Part shown: piece by piece, positions 46,046-57,659 of the stretch
How the letters are laid out: each line of letters starts with the position of its first letter
How positions within the stretch are numbered: position 1 is the stretch's first letter
DNA from: Stenopsyche tienmushanensis
Lineage: Eukaryota > Arthropoda > Insecta > Trichoptera > Stenopsychidae
NCBI GenBank assembly: GCA_008973525.1
Contig: WACJ01000295.1
Span: 186,001 to 250,000 of the forward strand
Direction: 5' to 3'
Length of the DNA: 64,000 bases
Translations under genes and position numbers: made by a program
Notes under the pieces: generated by a model
The model's database searches: none
Seen by the model: the letters and a program-made list of their open reading frames with translations, nothing else
What the model was told of the DNA's origin: nothing

Positions 46046-47099
46046 GTATGTAGACATTTTTATACTGGAAGGCGTTTAAATACCGGGTGTTCAAAAAAGT
46101 GGCAATATTTCATGGCTTTTTTTTCCCGCGTGTTTTTCACGTGTTTTCCACGAATGCTTCGTTGATGAGAATGTTTTTGATTTAATTATTATTAGAAGCT
46201 TAAATAAATACCGGCGTATCTCTTTTACATGTTTAAGGACTATGCGTGTGAGTTGAATTTAAATTTAATTAATTTGTTTAGGATTAAAAGCCAACCCTCA
46301 CACGCAAAGCCGCCATTAATCGGATTGGCGAGTATTTTTTCGTTTTATTTATTTAGCCCAGGAAAAGGGAAATTCGTAATTAGACCTGAATGGAAATTTT
46401 CACCATACTCGCCGAATTTAAGAAAATTTAAGCCTTAGATGTGACGAGGAGGGGTCCTTTGGGTCCCCCCAGGGGAGGGTAATTTATGGTCCGTTAAGAA
46501 CGAGGCCTACCCACTTGGCTCGGATATGATTCAGCAACATCTTTTTCACAATTTTAATGCCCGCTCTTAACGACCCTTTTTTATCTTCCGTATGAAAATT
46601 AGCGGCAGCCGTTTGTGGGTCAATTAATATTAACCCTCTAATGACATAATTCTCGTTCATTCGGCCTCCCCGATGGTGGAATTAGATGAATGAAGATCTT
46701 CATTAGGCCACTTTGGAACAATCCAATGGGCAATTTTAGTTTTATTAATTTTCAAAGAGTGTAATTTTCACAACTCTTAGGGCTTTGGCTTCTCTAATTA
46801 AAACATAATTTTATGTCATTCCATAACAATAAAACGCAAATTTAAAAAAATCAGACAAAACTCGTTTATTGAAAAAAAATTGGGCTGCAATCTGCTCTCA
46901 TATTGAATAACCTATAGATATTATTTCATTGAGAGTATATTCTACCCTCGGATCAATCATGGGACGATAAAAATATGGCTAAATGGCAAATATTTAATAT
47001 TTATCAAATAGCTATAACGTCCAGTTGCGAGAACCCAATGTCGAGTGGCTCTTTTAAGCGGATAATCGGATTAATCCTTAATGATTTATAACATATTAT
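46046..47099. other. presumed intron, no feature recognised
   Basis: Downstream of the donor. TACCGGGTGTTCAAAAAAGT at 46081 resembles a transposon end but no partner was seen. 46220-46500 looks single-copy. Confidence 0.35.
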
Positions 47100-47207
47100 G
47101 TGGTAGTGTGACAGGCAAGAAACAAGAGTCGACAGATAGCCTTGGCCGCAAGAAGAGTTATAGGAAAAATACTCGCATTACGTTACAATGGTGTCAGAAG
47201 TGGCATT
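47100..47207 (+). mobile_element. LTR 3' end with best primer binding site
   Basis: LTR words CAGATAGCCTTGGCCGCAAG, then CGTTACA, one base, then TGGTGTCAGAAGTGGCATT (47189-47207). The latter differs from the expected tRNA-Leu complement at one position. A LINE 3' region begins immediately after. Confidence 0.65.
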
Positions 47208-47209
47208 AC

Positions 47210-47720
47210 GTACACACTATTAAATATAACAATAACACAACCCAAAGGAGGCAAGGTTTCCACGGGAAAGACCAGCTTCAGACCAATGTGCACCGGAAGG
47301 TGCGATGGAGGAGGAAAGAATTAGGTTGAGCTAAAATCAAGGGATTTACTTCTGTGGGCTGCAACAGATGATGGACTGCAGGGACTCCCCTTTCCCATGA
47401 TACTCTGAGTCACCATTTGAGCATTTGTATCCGTTATTCCCTGAATGTTCATCCCCTGGCTGTAATTAGCAGTTTCACACGCTCTTTTATGGGTACGCAA
47501 CACAGGGTGACCTGCGCACCCAACTCATGTTAGCTGGGCTACCCTAGTAGCGTTTGATAAGCAAAGTGATGAGGCTAGTTACGCGAACCTATACTCCACA
47601 TCATTACCCCAGTGGTGTAACCGTTGCCCACGGGTGTAGGGTTGGCTCCCACCCCTGGGGTTTTATGGGTGGGCACCGTGGAGTCTAACACCCACCCAGA
47701 AAACTATAAACCGACGATTA
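47210..47720 (+). mobile_element. R1-type LINE 3' region
   Basis: GCGATGGAGGAGGAAAGAAT, GGGCTGCAACAGATGATGGA, CACACGCTCTTTTATGGGTA, CAGGGTGACCTGCGCACCCA, CATGTTAGCTGGGCTACCCT and TCTAACACCCACCCAGAAAA. A further piece at 48040-48130 (TTTGGTCCCGCAACAGATCG, GCCACGTGCCTCGCAATCGT) matches 63070-63130. Confidence 0.7.
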
Positions 47721-48130
47721 AAACATATTTTTACATCAAAACTAAAGAAAGACACCTCAAATATTTATATAAATATTTTCACAAAATGGCGATTGTTTTA
47801 GAAAGTCATTTTTTTTTAATTGTTAAAGAAACAATTTTAATTTACATCTGGTGGGAAAAATAGAAAATTATAAAGAAAAGGTTTAAAGATTTCATTCTAG
47901 TAGAACCGGCTTAGATGCTGCATTATTTAAATAGCGACCAAAATTTTCTGTCGTCGACAGTTTGGTCGGCTTTAAGCTGTCATACTTTTGATAATTAAGA
48001 CCCGCCTGGGATGAACCGGAAGGCGGGCAAAATAAAGGGGTGAAGAAATAGTCTTGGGACGAGGACGATGTACATTTTGGTCCCGCAACAGATCGCTACC
48101 TCGGATGTAGGCCACGTGCCTCGCAATCGT

Positions 48131-49939
48131 CGTCAGTTTGCAATATAGAAGGCTATAATTTAGTATCCCTAATCCTTGCTTGGAGCTCTCCTTTTGTCGT
48201 CGCCCGACATATCCTGACCGGCGCCCCCAGGGCTGCTATAGAATATATTCTTTCAGAAAGAAATTCAGAAAATTCTAAACTAAAACACCCGCTTACGATA
48301 TTAAAGTATTAATAATGAGCCACTCATCTTATGCATTCAAATATACACGATTTCAGCTTGACGCATTCAAATAGTATATGTCTATTGATAGGCTAAATAT
48401 TGATGAATACACTTAAAATTGCTTATAGCGAGCGCCGCTCATGAACTTCTATTTCAAATGAGTGATAACAATGGCAATTATCTCTAAATATTTGGTTTTT
48501 AACCTTTTAACATACTTTTTTACATTAATTATGCTCGTTGTAAGCGTTAAATATGCTGATTACGAAGCATATTTACAAATGCTCATATATTATTGGTCGT
48601 TATAAGCGTGAAATAGTCATAAAATCCATTGCTTTGGCTTATTTGATGTTTAAAAAAGCAAATTTGTAATGAAAATGTTTTATATGGATGGCTTAAAGTA
48701 AGACTGCAATGAATTCTTCGTTATTGTACAACGTTCTTGATTGATTCAGACAGTCAATCTTGGAGGACTTTTATTTGAGATTGGAATGCTTCCATTCGGG
48801 AAAGGCGTGCATTTTATTTGCTCTCGGCAATTGGATCCTTCTTTGCACAAGGATCAACGATTATCTACGTCCTCCGATGTTTAATTATCTTTTCTGCGGC
48901 ATATTGGCTCAGATTTACTTTCATCCCCCCCGGTGGTGGGATCGCCTCGTATTAAAATTCATCGCAAAGTAAATTGTTATAAAGGAAAGCCGTCGAGATA
49001 AGCTTTTTATATGTATGTGGCGCATATTCTTAATCAAGATTTCCATCATACATATTCCATGGATGGGCCGCATGAATGAATATCGTCGTAAAAAAATTCA
49101 TAGTGTCAGAACGAAATCGCTGCAAGTCTCTTCCATGTTCTCTTTGCTCCAATCTCCCGGCGGTATGTCATACATAATCTAGTCGGGGGATGTTTCTCCG
49201 GGGCCTGGAGAATATATTTTGAGAAATGACGACCCATAAAGCTGGAAGACAACATCGCACTTGAAAAGAAAACCCACCGTCGGATGGATAGGCCTTTATT
49301 GGCGCCAATAAACAATGTATCTCATTACGTCTGATAACATTTTATCAAGTGAATCTCAAAAAAATGTGAACTCGGTAGCATTACGCATTTTTCCACTTGG
49401 GCGTTGGGATCAGAGCGTGACAAATATCCGCTGTCTCATTTTATTATTCTACTTTTTTAGGTTTCATTTTTTGCTTTATGCCATGATATCATGCCAAGAC
49501 TTTTCATTCGTAATCAGATTTTTGTTGAGATCAAAACCGGAATACAAAACAAGTCCCCGTATAGACTTTTTCATATATATTTATAAACGGAGAATAAAAA
49601 TTGGGGATGAATTTGTCAGGACTTTTAAATGCGTAGGAGTAAAAAGTTGGGGCACACCAAATACAAAATGTCGGTGCGGAATAAAATATGATTTTTTTTT
49701 TGGTTCAGCAAAGGATGAGTCTATTATACTCAAAATCCCAAAGAGCACAACATTCATAATATGAAATGAATATGGTATAAAATACGTGGGTAGTCCCAGA
49801 AGTATCCAATCTAATTTTTAAAAAAAGACAAAAAAATTGGAATAAAAAAATATTTATACTTTTAGCTCGATATACTTTTCCTAACAATGTTTCGATACCC
49901 TATATCTTATAGTGAGAACCATCAAGCTCCTCGGTTGAG
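48131..49939. other. unassigned sequence
   Basis: Copies of GCTCGTTGTAAGCGTTAAAT (48532) and GGTCGTTATAAGCGTGAAAT (48595) relate to 19136. The plus frame 49315-49764 (149 codons) is low-complexity and hydrophobic in part; no domain recognised. Confidence 0.35.
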
Positions 49940-50110
49940 TATCGCGAGGTGATCATTTGTCGTATCAGCGGTCCGAAAAATGGACCGTTTGAACATACAG
50001 ACCTTGTGGCCGCTATTTTAGGGCATTTTGCGGAAGTTTTGGTGATAAATGCATACCTCGGACCTTTTATGATTTATACAATCCCTATAGGGGATATTAC
50101 ATAGGTGGCT
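49940..50110 (+). pseudogene. R1-like LINE ORF2 tail fragment
   Basis: Plus frame SGPKNGPFEHTDLVAAILGH aligns with SGPKFGPVGHGNLVATSSNF at 17.75 kb. The DNA continues alike (GGGCATTTTGCGGAAGTTTT against GGGCTTTTTGTAAGAGTTTT). Confidence 0.6.
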
Positions 50111-51099
50111 CCCGCCAAATGAGGCATAAGCGGGACTTATTGTGTGCATATTAAAATCACTTGTATCTAATGTGCACATTTGTTGAGCCAGCTGGTGTGG
50201 TTCCGAATAAAGATATCATTAAACAACTTGGTACAGAAAAGGACCTTATGTTTCCATAACTCTGTAAACAGGAGGAATGGTTATGAATATATACAAAAAC
50301 TCAGCTTTATTGCTGTGAAATATTAACAAGAACTTTTTTTAAAGAACGCTGTTTTTGTACCATTATGAGCAAACACCCATATAGCACACTGCGATGTTCG
50401 TCTTGGCAACTCGTACGGCTTCGTTTAAGTTCTGCCACAGTTTACAGTTCTTTGATCGCCTTTGTGAGAAAAGTTTCTGACTCTAAATAGCCCCAATGGG
50501 ATCCCAGTCTTTGCGATAACCCCTCGATTGTTTGACATAGATCTCGGTTCTATTTCTAATATTTGTCGCGATCCGACTTGTACGATATTCGAATCATAAT
50601 ATTCAAATGATAAAAATACATATTTTCTTAGCGTTTCATATAAGCGATACCAAGTAAGTAAGGGCTACTTATTCGTCATGGAAGTCTAAAACCCTCCCCT
50701 ATAGAGAAAGTTTGCACCCTAACCGGAAAACGCCCACGGAAACGAAAGGACAAGTGACATTAATGATGAAGAAAATCAAGCAAATGAATGACCCATGAAA
50801 TAAGATTTTGTTATACAATATATTGGACGTATAGCAAATAAATATGACCAACACGTTCAATAAATATAGATAATGTATAAAACATGTAAATATTATGCTA
50901 ATTTTTTTTAAAACGATTTATAAGGACTCCTGGGGTCGTGGGTTTTTTGTTTCAAAATTTATGCATCTGGTATGTAGGGTAGATCCCAACAATCAGTTTA
51001 TTTCATACTGTGTGTTTGTCAGCCATTTTGTTCAGTCACAGTAAATTCTTCCGATGGAGAGGTCGTCATACGCTCCTGTCATTTTCCGTCCGTCATCCA
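50111..51099. other. unassigned sequence
   Basis: Nothing recognised. Confidence 0.45.
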
Positions 51100-51172
51100 T
51101 GCGGTCATTCATTTTCATTATACGCCGGGTGCACGAACTTTGAAACAAAAAAATCCCCCGGTGTCAGAAGTC
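51100..51172 (+). mobile_element. possible LTR end with PBS-like string
   Basis: GGTGTCAGAAGTC (51160-51172) after AAAAATCCCCC. The preceding LTR is not recognisable. Confidence 0.3.
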
Positions 51173-51179
51173 TTCTAAA

Positions 51180-52174
51180 TTTGAAAAACAAGATTCAATG
51201 GTAGTCTTTTTTAAAAATAATAGATGATGTTCATTAATATTTACCGTTTTATTTTATTGTATCGCCATTTTCAATTGCGTTATCTAAATAAAAGCGTACT
51301 CATTTAGAGGCAGCCAAAAGTTGAGCCAACAGCGAGGGCGTTCGAAATAGTTAACGAACGAATTTATCCACATATTCCCAAAGGATGCGACGAGTTCTGG
51401 ACAATCGTATATTCTGTACATTTCACTGCTTTTTATCGTCTAGTCGTTCTATTGCTCTTTATGACCTTTTTGGGAAAACAAGAGTGAACTTGGCGTATTA
51501 ACTTTGGTTCTTAAAACGACATAACATATTCAAAAAACCATGGGTATAAAACCGTTTGGACACTAAACTGTATTATATTAATTTAGGGACTAGACACATT
51601 TTAATTTGTTGTGTTCCCACATAAGCACGATTGGATGCACTTAATAAACTTAATAACTTAATTATTATTTAAAAAATTAATAACACAAACAGAATGGAAG
51701 ATATCTATTTAATTATTTTTTTGCCTGTTTTGTACATTTATTTCATGTAATATTACTAAGCGTTCCTACGGAAACAAAAATAACAAATAATTTATAATTC
51801 CCTAGGTTTTTTTAATATAAATATATGTTTTATACGCAGTATATGGCTATATCAAATCTTTTGTTGGGAAAGTCTTCCTTTGAAGTATGTAGTGAGTATA
51901 TGATTAAACTAAAATACAACTTCCAGAGTCCTTTATGCCTGTCAGGACTTTTCAACTTCCACTTGCACAAAATTTCTAAACGACAGGTTGCAATGTCTAT
52001 GAACTTTTCTGCATGGTACTTTCTATCTTGTAAGGATTTATTTGGATACCATCAGTTTATTATATCTATCTTGAAGCGAAGACAACTTCTCTCCATCCGT
52101 ATACTTGTTCTACCATTTGTGTTATAGAGCTTTTTTATTTACATCCAATTTATCATCTTAATATTCAATAATAG
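51180..52174. other. unassigned AT-rich sequence
   Basis: The plus frame 51825-52127 (100 codons) has no recognised domain. Confidence 0.4.
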
Positions 52175-52420
52175 TTTTGCGTTGGCAAAATGGCATACCC
52201 ACGCAAAACCACTGTTTTATCAGATAGTCTTGATTTTAAGAAGAGAGATAATCTCGTGGTTGTAACCTTTTCTCATAACGTTAGCATTAGCACCCAACCA
52301 TCATTATCTTATCGCTCAATTTTACCGTGATTTGATCAAAGAACGAACCCACGTGCAAAAGCGGCCATTTTTAAAACATCTGGGAGTACCTCCGCTTTGC
52401 GTTACTTTGGTGTCAGAAGT
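52175..52420 (+). mobile_element. LTR with primer binding site
   Basis: CAGATAGTCTTGATTTTAAG (an eroded hairpin), GAACGAACCCACGTGCAAAA, GGGAGTACCTCCGCTTTGCG, then TTACT, two bases and TGGTGTCAGAAGT (52408-52420). The U5-like words CCCACGTGC and GAGTGCCTCC match 44600-44680. Internal sequence stops within 5 bp, where an antisense LINE begins. Confidence 0.6.
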
Positions 52421-52424
52421 CGCC

Positions 52425-52870
52425 ATCTCTATCTATCTTAGGCGTCCTCCCTCTAATTGCCCAGACCCAAACGTGTGGCGTCTTTTTCTATCTGATAAGC
52501 TTTCCACAGTCGCGTGTATTGAATCTTAGTGGCTATTACGTTATATATTAAGTTCTTCTTCGTAAGGACGGAGTACAAGGGAGGTATAGCTTCCAGTATT
52601 CAGCATCAAAACCGTCATAATATCACGACTTAGATGTCTTCCGTAAAGACAAGATAGATTATATCCTCATTCCATGCATCAGGGTGACCCAATCTGCCAG
52701 CTTTCCTCAATATTGCTTACAACACAATATTAAAAAGTGTCAGGAAGAGGAGGTTCCCCTATGTAACTCCCGTTGTCATCTCTGTTAAAAGGCTCCGGCA
52801 AGGTGCCTTTTAACGATCCAGATACGCACATCCACGACAGCTTCACCAGCTAAACGATTAAGATGTATAA
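52425..52870 (-). pseudogene. RTE-like LINE reverse transcriptase fragment
   Basis: Minus-strand order is: LVKLSWMCVSGSLKGT (~52800-52850), TEMTTGVT, stop, GNLLFLTLFNIVL, stop, AILRKAGRLGHP (~52690-52785), IIYLVFTEDI at the position of the YADD box (~52650), and the tail RLWKAYQIEKDATRLGLGN (~52460-52515). GVRQGD.LSP.LFN.VLE..+R is the fourth motif of RTE and related reverse transcriptases. Here D of QGD is N and YADD has become FTED, so it is inactive. The tail matches those at 18.7 kb and 1-130. Confidence 0.65.
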
Positions 52871-53099
52871 ATATTTACATCTTTGACATTTTATGACCTG
52901 GCAGGTGTTACCGAGTTTAACTTGCATAGATTTTTCCCTGGTGTCAGGTTTCATTGTTTCTAAACTTATTACTATTGTATATACAAGAACAAAACTATGT
53001 AACTAAGTTATAAGGAAATCTTTTCGGATTCATCCGAAAAGAAAAAAAAATATTTGGGTATCGAGTCAATGGCTTTGTAGGGTGAACAAATTATTTTTC

Positions 53100-53391
53100 C
53101 CATGCAATGACATTGCACCTGCAATACCGACCGATCGTTTCTTGCGCATGCACCGTTGTTGGTTGAGTGGTGATGCGCAGAATGTGGGGATCGAAAGGAG
53201 TCGTCGGTTAGCCTTGACTGCGGGAGTACGTCCTTCCCGCAGTCAGATCTCGCTCTTTCTCTCGTTGAACAAAGAGCTACCTAGAGAAGAGAGTTTTACT
53301 GTTCGATGCTCATCCATCCCATCTATCCGTCCGGCTACAACACAGCTCTCAGAATAAAGTCCCTGGGCGGTTTCCCACTCCTACGTTACAA
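53100..53391 (+). mobile_element. LTR family A, shortened copy
   Basis: GACATTGCACCTGCAATACC, GACCGATCGTTTCTTGCGCA, perfectly paired hairpin 53216-53244, GATGCTCATCCATCCCATCT, GTCCCTGGGCGGTTTCCCAC and 3' end TACGTTACA at 53391. AATAAA is mutated to AACAAA. No primer binding site follows. Confidence 0.8.
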
Positions 53392-55149
53392 CTTCTTACA
53401 GGCCGGATGCTTTCCGTATTAATTTAAAAATATAAATCATATTAATTTGGATCAAACTTAAGTGTATTCTATTTTGCACTCCCATGCGTCGGATGACAGC
53501 ATACTATTCAGACAGTCGATGTAATTCAATTCAACGTCAAGTTTCAGTTTTTTAAAAATAAAAAACATCAATTTCTTCCAAAAGAGTAAGCAATAAAGCG
53601 CCTTTTAAGTTGAAAGCACTCACGTAAGTCACATAGGTATGAGACGCTCACCTATTAGGTTAAGCTGTTTGCTCTCCTACCAAGTTTGCTCCAGGAATCG
53701 CAACGCCACTATTTCCTGTTTACATTATTTTTATCCCGGTCTTCAGTATGCGACGAGTCCCACCGGGAAACAGATGTATCCCACGTGATTAGATTAGCGA
53801 AATCTTTGCAATAAAATTTCACCACGCGGAACAAATATCTCTCATACCTGCTCCAATCCAATAAGCCAAAATCAAAATGTTTTTTTTTTTATCTGCATAT
53901 TTTCGCTTCATCACCGAATATCATCCCGTTTGCCAATTTGTAATTTTCACGAATTCCCTGAAGTTGACTCAAGCTATTTGGCATCATCAAGCCGCCTCCT
54001 CTGGAACGCGTTTATCATTTCTTATTCAATTCCTGTTTGCTCAAATTCTTACGGATTAACATAAGGTACATGGCGGTTATGGAATTTCAAGCTTGCACAG
54101 CTCTCAATTTTCTCTTTATTGGGTGCCATGGAAATTGTACAATGTGATCCCCATTCTTCGATATCAAAGGTGAAATGTCAAATATTTTAAAATACCCCAT
54201 TGGCGAATAGCTTTTAAGGCATACTCGCGTGAAAAACTTGTCGATCTTCGAAGCGATTTTCTTATGAAGCTCCAATTTTCGCCCGAGTTTTCCTTCGAAA
54301 ATCATTTTTAAAGCGCTATATGCAACTTCGGTATCCAGCTCGCCGGGCAAAAAAGTGGACATGTATTCTTGGATTTAACGAACTTCACAAACTCGGAAGT
54401 CTTCTTACGGGATGTCGTTCAGTCCTCGTGTTTTCTTTCATTGAATAAAATTTAAATCTCGTTACTTTTGGAGGAAAGTTTGGCATTGGCTCGGGCTGAA
54501 AAAATAAGCGACGGGATATAATGGGTACTTTATTTACACGAAACGAACATGCAAGACTGTTTTATTTAAATTTGTTACTCTCACAACAAGTTGCGGTATA
54601 TGGAAATACAAATAAACAAACACGATGCTGATAAAAAATATTTTCCAAATTGTTACATTAAATCATCAATATTAGTTCATATTCAAAATTAATTTAAAGA
54701 TAATAATATACATATAAACGAGCACTTCGGCGTAGGTCATAAACGATGGTCCCGATCGACGAGTCGGCCGCGATGAACGACGGAACACTTTTGTTCTTAG
54801 GACTTCATTTGTTCGGTAATAGAGATCAAAATGAGGCAGGTACCGCAGAACCAGCAGAAAGCAATCGAACTTATGTGGCACGGAGGAGCGGGTGAAGTGA
54901 TGGGTGATGCGATGGTAGATCCTTCATTGAAGCATCTTTTCGAACTTAGTCATCTGAGGAGTTCATCCTTCGTTGGGATCTGGTATCCAACTCGTCATTC
55001 CAGTCCAACAGGCGAACCTTTTTTTATTCCCGCTTTAATGCTTTCCATTCATCATCATCCTAAGTGGCTCACGCAGTCTTACATGAGAACCCCGGCTACC
55101 GGCAACTAAGAATCACGAAGAATTTTTAAAGTTGCTAACTCCACTCTAT
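53392..55149. other. unassigned, partly single-copy-looking sequence
   Basis: Minus frame 54087-54362 and plus frame 54831-55109 are open for about 91 codons each with no recognised domain. The latter directly precedes an R1 fragment and may belong to it. Confidence 0.35.
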
Positions 55150-55460
55150 CAGCTGAGGAAGCAGATAGAATTCTTACGGAAACGCAGCAATTGTCGATTG
55201 GGAACGCAGTAGGTCTGATTTATCTCACGGTAGCTACATGCGGAATTTCTTTAGCTCATTCTCTTCTCGTCTCAAGCTAAAATGGATCGATCCCCATCAT
55301 TGGACTTCCCTGTTCCTGTACTATATCAGAGGTCCTTTTTCTGGACCTCTTGGCCACAGGGATTTGGTGGCCAGCCCCGGTGCCTTTTGGGCATTCCAAC
55401 TCTTCTGCCATAGTTTTGGAGTCAAATGCGCCTTAGACGGACATCCTCTCTCATAACATG
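55150..55460 (+). pseudogene. R1-like LINE ORF2 C-terminal fragment
   Basis: One frame starts near ANSTLSAEEADRILTETQQ; after a shift the next reads VDWERSRSDLSHGSYMRNF, then KWIDPHHWTSLFL and GPLGHRDLVASPGAFWAFQL. In R1-type proteins the order is EAD.I...T...WQ..WD, a W..P.H....LTGHG segment, the CCHC and the tail. The CCHC is deleted between LFL and GPLGH. Confidence 0.6.
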
Positions 55461-55518
55461 TCACTACAGGTTAACCATATACTTGTATCAACCTAGGTGT
55501 GAAAAATAAAATAAAAAC

Positions 55519-55690
55519 ATCTGACACCAATGTAACATGCTGAAGTGGGAGCGCTCGGGGAGTCCACGGGCTGCGCCTTGCTTCCGTGCGTTCACCGAGA
55601 TGGCCGATAAAAAAAACATATCCCAGTATATATTAGTTCTTCCGATGGTCTTTGAGTCAGCATCCGTGTAACATGTTCTGCTCAATATAG
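55519..55690 (-). mobile_element. antisense LTR end with primer binding site
   Basis: TCTGACACCA (55521-55530) is the reversed PBS. One base later comes TGTAACATG, then GGGAGCGCTCGGGGAGTCCA and GTTCACCGAGATGGCCG, matching the 3' third of family A at 14840-14915. Confidence 0.6.
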
Positions 55691-57610
55691 AAGGAGAATT
55701 TCGTGCATGTCCATGACCTCTAAATTATGCCTCATGGCTTCGGAGTCTGAGGTCTCGTTCCGGAAAGGTGTTTATGATTAGGTAATATCTTGCATTGCAA
55801 AATCCTGGCGATTACTTTGGCAGTTGATTTCTGATTGGTTGTTTATGGTAATAGGTATTTATCTTGATAATTAAGTTTCATGTCGCTGATGTGATATATG
55901 ACACCTCATGGGAGTGACGTCATCATCCGAGCATCACCAATCCGAAGCTGACAGGCTTACATTTATCTCAGTATTTCCATTCGCGTTACAGTTAGTCCCT
56001 TCTTTTTAAGATACCATCTTCCTTATCTTGATGTATTGTAGAAGACTTTAGATACAATTTTATTTAATGCTTGGATGAGTATGCACGCACATGCTGTGAG
56101 CACACATAAAATAGATACTATACAGCATCAAATGTTTAATTATTTGAAAACTATTCCAATTCGAGCATTTTGACTTCCATCAATAATTCAAAAGCAATTG
56201 TAGTTTACAGTTCTTGTCTCTCAAATTTTCTCAAATCTCAAATTTTAAGATTTTGTCTCAGTCTAATTTTTTTGAAGCAGTTAAGTAAAACCATGCAAAA
56301 TACCTTCTTAAATCGAGGGATGGGAAAAAAAATCAGGACACTGTCCAATATATGAATTAAATCAACTAGATGTTTATTAGCTTTACAGTTTGTCCAGTAT
56401 TTCCCAAGCGATCTAGGTCTATAATAAATTCAATAGCTGTGATATTTTTAAGACTTATTTGTACATGTCGATGTCTTGGTTAACATCTTGGCTCTCTGAG
56501 CAATTGAGAAAATGGGGCCTGCAAAATGGGAAAAGCCAATCGAATCGAGAGCAGAAGATTTTGTATATTTCCAAGCTTGTTCTTCGGGCATATTTCGAAA
56601 ACGAGATCACAATTCTTTCCCCCAGGAGCTTCCCGCATTTATGTTTTGCTAAGCTATCGTTTGGCTGCACGGAGGTAAACAGGACAAGCTATTTCTGCTT
56701 ACCCAAAGGAAATAATAAAAAAGAGGTTGAGTGTGGGATTTCCCAGGTAAAGTGAGAGTTTTATTTGTCTGTCTTATCTCATACTAAACTGCTCGGAAAA
56801 TTTACAAAGTCAACACCCCGGCAAGCCAAATATGTACAGCTGCTATTTTATATACGCGTAAACTTGAATAATCACAATTACGTAAATAGGGATACACACC
56901 TCGTGCCAGCCCCCAAAAAATGTTTACTCACTCTATTTAAATAATTTTCCCCGAGGAACATACGATGCGGGATGAAATAAGTGGAACGAATACACAAACA
57001 ACGCATTCTATTCATACCATCGAATTTTCTCCCTGTACTTCCGGAACTTTTGAGGATATTCATTATGATCTCCGAGCACGCAAACCCTGAAACTTAACAA
57101 GACCTTTTTTAGTACCCCCGAGCTATTTTCAACGGCTTAAAACCGTGAAAAACGGCATTTGAGCGCTTTATTATTGTGTCAAAATCGTGTAGAATTTTCA
57201 TAATATTTCCACGCCTCATTAAAACCTCGATATTACAAACATATCATGGATCAATATGAATGTATAAAAAATATAAATATAGAATTAAATCCATACAAAA
57301 CTTGAATATGAACATTATGTCAAAACGAAACTCGGGCAGCAAATTGTCTATTATATTAAAAATAATTTTATTACACACTACCTTCATAATCAATATATCA
57401 CATTAAAAATAGTATTTTATTAATTTTAATATGTATGTGTTAATAATTAACATTTCAAAAAGATCATACATCAATTAAAATGATTAATCTACAGGATATT
57501 TCAATAGAGACGCTCCTTTTTTTTGGGTTATATGGAAAGTTATAATGTGGAAAAACGTGTGCAAATAATGAAACTATATTTTCAAAACCTTTAAATTCGA
57601 GAAACATTTG
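55691..57610. other. unassigned sequence
   Basis: 56460-56760 has frames on both strands with no recognised domain; 56880-57130 looks single-copy. The rest is AT-rich. Confidence 0.4.
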
Positions 57611-57616
57611 CGCGTT

Positions 57617-57656
57617 GTTTTTATTCCTTTTACCTGTGGGTAAAAGGAATAAAAAC
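57617..57656. repeat. perfect 18-bp inverted repeat, 4-nt loop
   Basis: GTTTTTATTCCTTTTACC (57617-57634), TGTG, GGTAAAAGGAATAAAAAC (57639-57656). It lies immediately beyond the 3' end of the LINE at 57.66 kb. Confidence 0.95.
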
Positions 57657-57659
57657 CTC

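Noticed and set aside
45630..46094. 154-codon minus-strand frame, the longest in the window
   Set aside because: No recognised domain, and it lies opposite a better supported plus-strand exon with splice sites; judged a shadow.
49315..49764. 149-codon plus-strand frame
   Set aside because: Mixed hydrophobic, low-complexity product with no domain and no splice context.
54831..55109. 92-codon plus-strand frame as a host exon
   Set aside because: No splice sites and it runs directly into an R1 LINE fragment; origin left open.
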